The notes under the pieces: model-generated
The model's database searches: none
What the model saw: only the letters and a program-made list of their open reading frames with translations
What the model was told of the DNA's origin: nothing
Origin: Gnetum montanum
Taxonomy: Eukaryota; Streptophyta; Gnetopsida; Gnetales; Gnetaceae
Assembly: GCA_015680685.1 (NCBI GenBank)
Contig: MNCI01000905.1
Location: 73,693-122,507 of the forward strand
Direction of reading: 5' to 3'
DNA length: 48,815 nt
Translations under genes and position numbers: made by a program
Shown here: positions 31,634 to 40,940 of the stretch, one piece after another
Position numbering within the stretch: the first letter of the stretch is position 1
Layout of the letters: the number at the start of each line of letters is the position of its first letter

Positions 31634-34600
31634 TTAGATGTAGTACCGCTTCAGATATATATGATTTATAGGATTTGGTAACTTGTTTCCATTGACATCT
31701 GTTAACTTGAATGCGCCATTGCCATATACAACAGTTACCAAGAAAGGGCCCTCCCAGTTTGCAGAGAATTTGCCTATTGGTTCGCGAACAGCCTTGAGAA
31801 CCAAATCTCCCTTCTTGATAGAACGTTGTTGAAGATTGTGACGGTGCTTTTGCCTCTGCTTGTCTTGATACTTTTCAATGGTATCAAGTGTTTTTATTCG
31901 CTTCTCCTCTACTAAATCCAAATCCATGATCCGAGACTCGGTGTGTTGAGCCTCATTTATAATCGTGGAGAGGACCATCCGCAGATAAGGAACTTGTGAT
32001 TCGAGGGGCAGCATCACCTTAGATCCATAGACTAGGCTATAGGGTGTACTATCTGTAGCTTTTCTGCATGTGGTACGATATGCCCATAGCACATAAAAGA
32101 TCTTTTCATGCCACTGTCTCTTGTTACTGTCGAGCATTTTCTTGAGTAAATTGATAATGACTTTATTTGTTGCTTCAGCTTGACCATTCGCTTACGGGTA
32201 GTAAGGTGAGGAAAAATATTGTTTGATGCCAAGATTGTCACAAAAAGATTTGGTTTCCAGACTACTAAACTGTGGCCCATTGTCGGTCACGATAGTTATT
32301 GGGAGGCCAAATCTGGTTACAATATTGTCCAAGATGAAATGACAAACCTGTTGAGATGTAATCTTCTGTAAAGGGATGGCTTCCACCCACGTCGTGAAGT
32401 ACTCAGTAGCTGTGATGATGAAGTTATGCCCTGCGGAAGACTTTGGTGTGATGGGCCCTATGATGTATAATCCCCATTTTTGGAAGGGCCATGTGATCTG
32501 GGTCGTATGTAGTTCTGTAGGCGACACATGTATGAGGTTTGTGTAACATTGACACATGTCACAAGTTTTGACCTTTGTAAGACAAGCTTTTTCCATGTAT
32601 GGCCAGTAATACCCTAAGCGACGGATTTTAGAGGCCATGGCTCGTGGCGCTACGTGTCCTCCGCATAATCCCTCGTGGACTTCACCGACTATATGTTGCA
32701 CCTTATCTTTGTTAACGCAAGTAAGCAGTACTCCATCAAAAGAGCGTCTACAGAGGGTATTGTCTCCTATGATGATGTACTGCCTAGCTCGCTTGCGAAT
32801 GGCGTCTTTCTGTGCATGTGTTAACTCGTGCGGTGGTTCACCATGTAAGAGGTAAGTTTTAATGTGGTCGTACCACTTTGGCGCTCTATCCTCGAGCAGT
32901 GAAGAAATTTGCGTCGCCTGAATGATAGGACCAGCACAATCTATTATTAATGTGGGATGGGTGTCAAATAAGTGCGAGGACACGTTTAAGGCTAATGTAG
33001 CCAATGCATCAGCTAGTGTGTTATCGTTTCGGGATACATGTTGGGCATCGATGGTTGTGAACCACTTCAGAAGATCTTTAGCCATATCGCAGTAGGGCTG
33101 TAAATGTGCAGCCTTGCAGGCATAGAGTCCTGTGATCTGATTTATAACCAACATCGAATCACCCCTAATTGCTAGGTGTCGAACATCAAGTTCTCTGGCA
33201 GTTAATAATCCCTTGAGGAGTCCCTCGTACTCTGCCACATTGTTCGTATAGGGAAAGGTCAAGCGGTAAGCATGAAGACACACATCCTCAAGTAATAGCG
33301 TAATGACTGTGGCGGCACTGCTGCCTCGAACGGTTGAAGCTCCGTCAAAATATAACGTTGCTTCGGGGCTTGTTAAAACAGGGCTTAAACTATGTACATG
33401 TTCATCCAGAAATTTAGGCTCTATGGTTGCCTGACTATCAATAGGTGATGTTATTAATTGGTCAGCTATCGCTTGGCCTTTCATAGAAGATTGACCAATG
33501 TAACGCAGATCGAATTCTGCCGTGATAGCTTTCCAATGAGCTATTTTACTACTTTCATATAGATTATGCGTAATGGCCCTAAGGATGTTATTTTTACAGA
33601 TGATGTTGACCTGGCTACGAAAGAGACAGTGCTTACATTTCTTTAGCGTAAGCACTAACGCTATGTAATTACGCTCTACTTCATTATACCTTGTCTTGTA
33701 CGCACATAGGGCATGACTCAAGTAGTAGATGGGTACTTCTGACCCATTGTTTCTCTTTTGACAGAGTAATGCGGCTAAGGCTACGTTCGAGGTCGCAAGG
33801 TAAATGTAGAACGGTTGATCCCTTTGTGGCGGGAATACCGTTGGCAAGCGTTGAAGTTCCTGTTTTAGGCTATCAAATGCACGCTGGCAATCGTCTGTCC
33901 ACTCGAAATTAACACCTTTCTTAAGGAGATGTTGCATAGGGTGTAGTTTATCTGTTAATCTCGAGATGAACCGCCTGATAAACTGTAATCGTCCTTGTAA
34001 CCCGCGTAATTGCTTGAGATCTGTGGGAGGTGTTAACTCGACAATGGCTTTGACCTTATCAGGGTCTACCCGTATGCTGTTTTCTGACACCACAAATCCC
34101 AGCATGCGTCCGATTTTGACTCCGAATACGCACTTCTTTGGGTTGAGCCGGTGGTCGTATTTGGAGCATCTTTTAAGTACTAACTCTAGGTCCTCTAAAT
34201 GATCTTCGGATCTCATAGAATTAATAGCTATATCATCAACATAGTCATTCATTCTTCCTAGGAGGTAATCACTAAAGATGTATGTCATAGCCTATTGATA
34301 CATCGCTCCGGCTTTTTTCAAACCAAAAGGCATCATGGTATAGCAAAAGGTCCCCCAGGGCGTCATGAATGTTGTGGTCAATTGATGTTTTGGGTTGATG
34401 CGAATCTGATTATAGCTTGAAAAGCCATCCATGAAGGAAAGAAGCGCATACCCAGCTATTGTATCGACTAGTTTGTCAATACTCGGTAGTGGAAAGTTGT
34501 CCTTGATTGTGGCTTTGTTTAAATCCCGGAAGTCTATACAGATGCGTATACTTCCAGTCTTCTTTGGAACAACTACAATGTTAGATACCCAATCCAAGTA

Positions 34601-35098
34601 ATCGACTGTGCGGATGAAACCAGCCTGATACAGTTTGGTGATCTCATCATGCACTGCTTTTTGCCTAATTGCTTTGATATGCAGGTCTAAGATTATGTTA
34701 TGTTGAATTAACCTTGAATCTAGTCCCAGCATGTCTTCGTATGACCATGCAAATATCGTGACGTTGTCCTGGAGGACCTGTTTTATAGAGTCATGCATTT
34801 TCTGGTCTAGTAGAGAACTAACCTTAAGAGTTTTGGGCTCACCTTTATGCGTAACGACAGAAACCTCGTTGAGGGGGTCTTCGGTTATGTCTCCAGCCTC
34901 CAGGTCTAGCATGCGCGTTGATTGTTCTGGCCATTCTGGAGACGTTTCTGACATGGCTATAGTTACGTCATCGAGGAAAGGGTTAGTTTCTACTACTGTA
35001 AAATCGAATTGCCTAACTACTCTCCCGTATGGACCTACTAAAGTTAGGGGTGCTGAAAAAGTTGCATCCATTTGCCAACCGTCCTGCAAAATCACCAA
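31634..35098 (-). pseudogene. pol: Tat pol: RT, RNase H, archaeal-type RNase H, integrase
   Basis: One long minus frame with two stops: TAG at 34289-34291 (YQ.AMTYIF) and TAA in place of Gln at YYP.ANGQAEATN near 32187-32189. RT has VVPKKTGSIRICIDFRDLNK, FPLPSIDK, FMDGFSSYNQI, MPFGLKKAGAMYQ and the catalytic YVDD. The first RNase H (FEWTDDCQRAFDSLK, YNEVERNYIAL) lacks clear catalytic aspartates, as in other Tat elements. The second RNase H keeps a D-E-D-D set (LYFDGAST, NNVAEYEGLLKGL, RGDSMLVINQ, NDNTLADALATLA). Integrase has the HHCC finger (HEGLCGGHV, KTCDMCQ), then WGLYIIGPI, where the first catalytic D is replaced by Y, TDNGPQF and NGQAEATN. The C-terminus reads WEGPFLVTVVYGNGAFKL. About 14 residues seem missing upstream of ITKLYQAGFIR. 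Enzymatically dead, but well preserved. Confidence 0.93.
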
Positions 35099-35114
35099 AT
35101 GCGTAAATGATTAG

Positions 35115-35880
35115 GAGAAAGCATGATGCGGTGTTGTCGAGTGTGAAAAGCTAACTGAATTTTGAATATTGTGAACAACCTATAATTAATGCTACCCGAT
35201 TACAAGGCGATACGGTGTGGTAGTTTAACTTCATTTCGGATAGTGGCACATGCGATATCCGTCGCATTAATGCCTTGATTTTCGGGTTCCATCTTATGCT
35301 AACACCAGCATTTAGGAAAGTCCCATTTTAATCAGGCATCAAGTCGGTTAATTTCGCTTATAAGTAGGCAGTTCCTCTTGAAAACGGGCTGTTGGCGATT
35401 GCGAACTTGAATTCTCAGCTGTCACAGAAAGAAGGAGAAAGAGCAAAAGATTGCAGCGCATTATTTGTGTGAAGGCGTGAAGGTGTGAAGACTGCAACAA
35501 TTGGCAAAGATAGATGAGGTACAAGGGAGCCTGCAGCGTGCTTCGCAGGCTTTGGTTGAAGTGAGGGATGTCAGCCCCTTGAATCGGTAGGCCATCCCTA
35601 GCTTATTTGTGTTGCTTTCTGTGATATGCTTCTTCTTTGCGGTGTTTATTCTTTTTGCGTCATTCTACGTAAATTAGAGTTTTAGGCTATGCACCTCGCG
35701 TTAAAACGAGGGTTTATACAATAGTATTGCATCTATCGCCACTGTTAGAGACAAACCTTGTACTATTACAAGGGTTTAGGCGATTTCGGCTGTATAGCTA
35801 GAGCGTAATTTGTAACTTTTCTATAGTTTAAGCATGGAATCGAAATCTAGGTGATAATGTGTTTATGTTTGTTTGTACAG
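35115..35880 (+). promoter_or_regulatory. Putative promoter and leader of the antisense gene
   Basis: TATAAGTA at 35359-35366 is a TATA candidate on the plus strand. A hairpin AGCCTGC/GCAGGCT lies at 35528-35551 with a 10-base loop. GTAGGC at 35588 may be a splice donor, and TTTGTACAG ending at 35880 is a good acceptor, giving a leader intron of about 290 bp. ATGs in the leader run quickly into stops. All of this is inference from motifs. Confidence 0.35.
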
Positions 35881-36600
35881 TATTATGTTGAAACCCGTCT
35901 TAATCGTCCTGGACATAGTTGGAGTTTTATGTTGTATAAACCCGATCGTACCCAACGTTCCTCCCCCTCAGACTCGGTTGCAGGGGAGGGCTATATGGTT
36001 CCGAAAGGGTGCGCTGGAGCTTTTGCAGTTTTTGCTGCGTAACTATAGTATTATCGTGTGGTCACATCTATCAAGGGATGTGGCTGGCACTATTTTGGAG
36101 CACCTGTTAGTGGGTTCTACACAGGGAATCCTGGCTTTCTTGACAGACGGATACTGGTCATCCCCAAGACCGTGAACTTAGCGCTAGAGGGTTGAGGCAC
36201 TTAAGTTGGATCTGGGAAATGGCCAGGTTTAGCTGTTACCATGTGTACAACACTTTTTTCGTGGCCCATCATGTCTCGACCTACTTTCAGAACCCACCAG
36301 GCACAGTTTATTACTCAGGCGGGTAAGTTATTTTACTGGCGGTATTGTCAATATGTTTCTAATGCTTGGATTTACGAAGCGTAAGATAATAATGCATCAT
36401 ATGATACAGGTTTTTTATTAACGAAAAAGGATTAGTAGGCGATGGTGATACATTGACCTGGACCGAAACAGCGATAAAGGAGTTTACCTCCACCAGCAAC
36501 ATATGCACCGGCGTAATGGGGTAGATGTCCTTTGACATCCATGAGTATCCCACCCGTTATGCTGATTCTTTCTAGAATTGTCAGAACCTCGGGTGGTTAT
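35881..36600 (+). pseudogene. FCP1/NIF-like HAD phosphatase domain, catalytic residues lost
   Basis: Motif I reads VLIVLDIVGVLCC (family: LLVLDVNGLL or LDLDGTL). Then IWFRKGALELLQFLLRNYSI and IVWSH match the RPG..EFL..VWSS block. After a frameshift LRHLSWIWEMARF, YHVYNTFFVAHHVSTYFQNP and PGTVYYS match the end of plant NIF-like proteins (YNETNTLLVDDSPYKALLNP and PPHTAIF). The second aspartate of motif I is V, and the DD pair is HH. This domain is normally a plant nuclear CTD-phosphatase-like protein, so capture from the host genome is the likely source. The alignment is made by eye. Confidence 0.65.
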
Positions 36601-38403
36601 ATGAAGAGTGGACTTTGGACCCGCCCCTTACTGTTGCGAACGTGCAGAGGAAACTTCCTCCATTTCCTTTGCCATTTGGCCCTAGTAAGGTTTTGTTGCT
36701 ACTGTTATTTACAAGATATTATATTGTTAATGGTCTATTTTTGAAATGTAGCGTAATAGTATTTTTGCTACTTAGACATGTGTCTTGCGTTGTTCAGTCA
36801 AGGAATCCCGGGAGATTACCACTACAATTTTCGGCCACGAGGCGAATACCCTCCTTTTCCGCTATGGCGACATTAAGGAAACACAACGCTGGCTCGGCCA
36901 CGCAGTGGCCCCAATTGCGTTGGTCACCAAGCTACGGGAAGTGAGGCTAATGCATTTATTTCTGGCCATAACTCCTGATGTCCCTACTAGTGAAATGTTA
37001 ACCCTGGTCAACTCCTTCAGCGAGAGGGCTGAGCATTTTTGCACGCGCGTGCATCATGTGCGTGTAAATTTTGATATCGACGCTCAACTGTTTGCTGACC
37101 TCTTTAGCATCCCCTCTGATGGTCTTCCCATAGAGGAAAGAGCAAGGAGGAGCCTCAAATGTTAGGAAGAGTTGGAGGAGTGGCTGGGGACCAAGAAGGA
37201 ACCCAAGGGGATCCCTTGCGAAAAGATCGAACTAGAAATTGCCAAGACTATTTATCCGCTCTTCCAGGCCTGGGCTTTTCCCAAAAAACTCTCGCAGGGG
37301 AGGTTCTTTACCATAGAACAGGCCCGTATCATGCGGGAGGTTATGGAGGAAGGAACCTAGTTCGACTGGGCAAGCTATTTCGTTGAGGGGTTACACACTA
37401 AAATGGTCAGGCTCCGCCAGAAGCTTGAGTCTCGTTTCAATGTGTACTTTGCTTTCTTCATAGCTTGCCTCCGGCGTTTTGCCAAATTTTTGGTTGTCCA
37501 AAGTAATGGGGTCTGGGTGCAACAAGATCGAGACTAGCTATCCAAACCTTGGATTTCTGATATTTTTGGTACTACTCAAGGACAGGATCCTCCAGAGGGA
37601 ATTGGGGAGTCTCAGTCTATAACGACAAGGGATTTGGTGGTGCCTCGAGTGCGGGGCGCTGACAGTGTAGGTGGGGTGATTCCCACTTACACCGGTGATG
37701 CCTCGTGAGGAAAGCACCTAGCGGCAGAGATGGTAGACGTCTCAGTTTAGTGAAAAAGGCCTTGCTTAACCGAGGTGCCTGCAGAACCAGCGGGTGGCAC
37801 AGATAGGACCATGCAAGTCAGAGTTCAGTGGAGTAAACCTCCGCCTGGTAAGCGTAAAGGCGTAGTGAAAGTCATGACAATTATCATGTTACGCAACCTT
37901 ATTCAGGGTACTTCGAATTGCTTAGATGTGTTATGTGACATGATCAGCGAGACCTATGGAGCGGTTGACCCCTAAAACGGGGGCAGTGGTATTACGGCAT
38001 GAAGAAGGGGCCCTAATTTTGGAAGAGGAGGCCCCGGCTGTTAAAATAAGTGACTCACAGACCCTTGTGCGTGAAGAGAGAGAGGAGGTGGAGAACGTTG
38101 ATGCACCCCCCACTACATCACGTCGAGGTTAGTGTATTAAGAATTTTTTAAAGAATTCTGTTAATAACTAGAAATTTTAACTTAATTACGCTACAGATGA
38201 ACTAGATGCATCCACGTCCACCGTTGTAAGCAAAGCATGGGAAGAATTTCCTGACAAGTTTGCCTTCATGGAAGGCATTGTCAGCGATATAATCGAGCAC
38301 CTCGAGCGCGTGGATCCTGGGGCTGGTATGTTACTGCTATTGTATGCTTATTTTATTATACAGTTGTAACGTTTTATTTATGCTTGATAATGTTTGTTAT
38401 TAG

Positions 38404-39221
38404 GGGCTCGCCTTCGATGGGACCCTACGGAGCCCATTGACTTGGACACAGTGGAGCCTTCATCAGACGGGGCGGTCGTGCCACGCAACATTTATGAGAA
38501 AATGCGTAAATGTTTATTACGCTCGACGTGCTCCTTGTGGGAGAGTCGGAGTGTCAATGAAGACCTTTGGAAAAGACTGCAGAGGTCAGAGAAGGAAATA
38601 GTGTCTCTGACCAAAGAGGTCGGAGACCTGAGATTGCGGTGTGAATTCCTGCAGGCACGGGAAATGGGTGACGAAGACTGACATACGGCTGTTATTGACT
38701 GCGCTCACTATTAGACCGCAATTAGGAACAGCGTGCAAACTAGTCGGGAATTGGTGGAGCAGAGGATGCAAATAGAGTTGTTGGCCCAGAAAAGCCAAGA
38801 CTGGAAGGATTTTTGCGCAAGTGTGCAAGAGTGGGGGCAGAAGGAAAAAGATTACAAGCATCTGTATAAGCAAGAGAGTATCACTTATTGTCAGCACTAT
38901 CGAGATTCTGCCATCGAAGCTCAATCCTTGCGGGTATTCCTCGATGTCATTGGCGCATCCAAAGCCTTCGAGAAGTTCCAGGAGCAGGTGACAGTAAGCG
39001 CATCCCTGGAAAGAGAGATTGCTCTTCCTGGGGGCGAGACTACAGTCCCTACCTTCTTCCCTGAACCGTCCCGATGGACTAGTGTGGAGAAAGGGAAGGT
39101 GAAGGCTAGAACTGATCTGTGGAATGGTGTATGGTTTGAATTAACTGAAAATGAAATTATGCAGTGCCTATGGGTCAATTTAGATTAGCTCCCCTTTGTT
39201 GCGGAAGCAGGACCATCGCGA
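38404..39221 (+). pseudogene. Coiled-coil exon of the antisense gene
   Basis: One frame throughout except TGA at 38679-38681, TAG near 38712 and TAG at 39186-39188. Heptad-like stretches include WKRLQRSEKEIVSLTKEVGD and LVEQRMQIELLAQKSQDWKD. Flanked by donors and acceptors of good quality (GTATGT/TTATTAG before, GTAAGT/TATATAG after). Confidence 0.7.
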
Positions 39222-39533
39222 GTAAGTTTGGATGTTATTGACTTTAAATTTTCTGATTTATCCTAGTACGGATTTTCCTTATGTATTTACTGTATATAGG
39301 TACAAGGAGTGGATAAAGAAGGCGAACAGGGTGGTGAGTGAGTACAGGAAGAAGAGCATAATGACGCAGACCGTCCTCTTGAGGAGCTAGCGTTAGAGCA
39401 AGGACCTCGTGAAGATGATATTCCTCATGAAGGAATACCTTCTGGAAGGGACGGCCCACTTGAGGATGATTTCTTAGGCTTAGAGGCGGACCTAAGGGAT
39501 ACGGGTGACAACGGTACTAGGGGGGATGCGTAA

Positions 39534-40103
39534 TTATGATTTATGCATAATTTTATTGATGAAACTGAACAATGGCCATATGAATGTTGGCGAGATTAAT
39601 CATGAGATTTTGTGTATGACTTTAAATTTGATTTGTTTTTTATGTCTTTATTAGTTTTATGTCTTGATTTATGCAAAGTGTAAGTAAGGTTGTTAAAAAA
39701 TTTGACTAGGTTGCGTTACTCTGGAATGAAATTGTTAGTTTAAGGCCATCGCGGGCCGTCATGTAGCGTTTGTGTAAGATACAAGCGGATTAATTAGTTT
39801 TTGGCTGTTGCGGCCTTTGCTAGTTTAAGGCCATTGCGGGCCATCACTAGTTTTAGGCCGTTGCGGGCTGTTTGCGTAAGTCTAGAAGTGTAATTGATAA
39901 AAATGTAGATATCTGCGTAACTATGCTAATATGACTAATGATAGTCAAGGAGTGTAAATGACGTAAAATGAGGAATGTAAATAGCGTAATGGATAGAAAG
40001 CGTAAGTATATGTATGTATATTAAAGTACACTATCAATTGAATTTGATAAGTGTAAGCGGAAAACTAGTGGAAGTATGATGATGTGCGTAAATGCCACTC
40101 ATA
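39534..40103. repeat. Spacer with second cluster of hairpin units
   Basis: Four units at 39735-39870 repeat TAGTTTAAGGCCATCGCGGG-type sequence. Stems are GGCC/GGCC (39744-39757, 39829-39842), GGCT/GGCC (39803-39815) and GGCC/GGCT (39856-39869), around GCG-containing loops. The layout, AGTTT(T)A then stem, loop and stem, is that of the minisatellite at 31114-31600. The rest of the interval has scattered GCGTAA motifs and no gene. Confidence 0.8.
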
Positions 40104-40940
40104 TCAATTGCTAATTCGCAATTGTTTCTTGATGGCCTTTACATTCAGTGATGCATAAGGGCGGGGAGATTTGTGATCTGACTCCTCTAAACCATCGTCC
40201 TGAAATGGTAGGTCGGCCCAGGCTAGGCTGTCATCATTCGTTTCAGTTTGTTCGGGAGTTCGGACATGAGTTTGGTTCTCGAGCATCTCGATCTCTGAAC
40301 CCCATTCCTCCTCTATGTTGTTGACAGTCCTAGGAGTCATTTCATCACCATGTATTACAACTTCTCCCCCTACATAAGGGAGGTGAATCTCTTGATGTAT
40401 TGGTGACGAAACTGTCCTCAGTTGGGCTAGCCAGGACCTCCCCAGGATTAGGTTGAAACCAGGCATCTCCTCGACAACGAGAAATGTGGCGTTTGTTGGG
40501 AATTGATCCCTTGCCACAAATTCGATACGCACCGTCCCCTTGACTTGCACCTATGCCCCATTAAACGACTTTAGGCACGATGTCGTTGTAGGACTGATCT
40601 GGTCGACCAGGCCCAACTTATCCACTATAGGATAAGGGATGACATTCACAGCCGCGCCATCATCAACATGCACCCTCCGGATCCGATATTGACCAACCTG
40701 GATGGTGATAAACATGGGTTCTGTCATTACTTGACCTTTCTTTGGATCATCTTTGATGGATTTATCATGAAAGGTTAGAGGGGTTGATTTAGGTTTCTCA
40801 GTGACGGGAGGAAGCATGACAACATGTATCGCTTCCTCCTCTGCTGGTAAGCTTTCATCCATCGGTATGGATGTCAGCATACGAACCATAGCCTCACGGT
40901 GTTTTTGGGATGTCATAAGAAGATCATAGAGGCTCAACAT
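40104..40940 (-). pseudogene. Tat aspartic protease region
   Basis: Minus frame with HVDDGAAVNVIPYPIVDKLG, which takes the place of the D-T/S-G active site, then FLVVEEMPGFNLILGRSWLA, the conserved flap and ILGR block. A TAG stop at about 40548-40550 (SFNGA.VQVKG) splits it. The C-terminus RPYASLNVKAIKKQL precedes a stop. The residue before G is D, and whether the usual catalytic D is the first or second one is unclear. In Tat elements the protease follows gag and precedes RT. Here RT starts 5 kb further on. Confidence 0.8.

Larger units (their letters stand above)
35881..39533 (+). pseudogene. Antisense six-exon gene inside the Tat element (HAD-like plus coiled coil)
   Basis: Exons 35881-36322, 36410-36684, 36798-38127, 38197-38325, 38404-39221 and 39300-39533 total about 3.2 kb (about 1,075 codons). 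All five introns (69-113 bp) are GT..AG, and at every junction the reading frame continues, which is strong evidence for a real spliced gene. The order is an FCP1/NIF-like HAD domain (exons 1-2), a globular domain with VHHVRVNFDIDAQLFADLFS resembling putative plant transposon proteins (exon 3), a coiled coil (exon 5) and an acidic tail (exon 6) ending TAA at 39531-39533. Several TAG/TGA stops and at least two frameshifts (near 36110-36180 and 37970) inactivate it. It lies opposite to pol, between protease and RT, where Ogre elements carry an intron. Antisense extra ORFs are known in Tat elements, but I know of none with a HAD domain. Confidence 0.75.
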
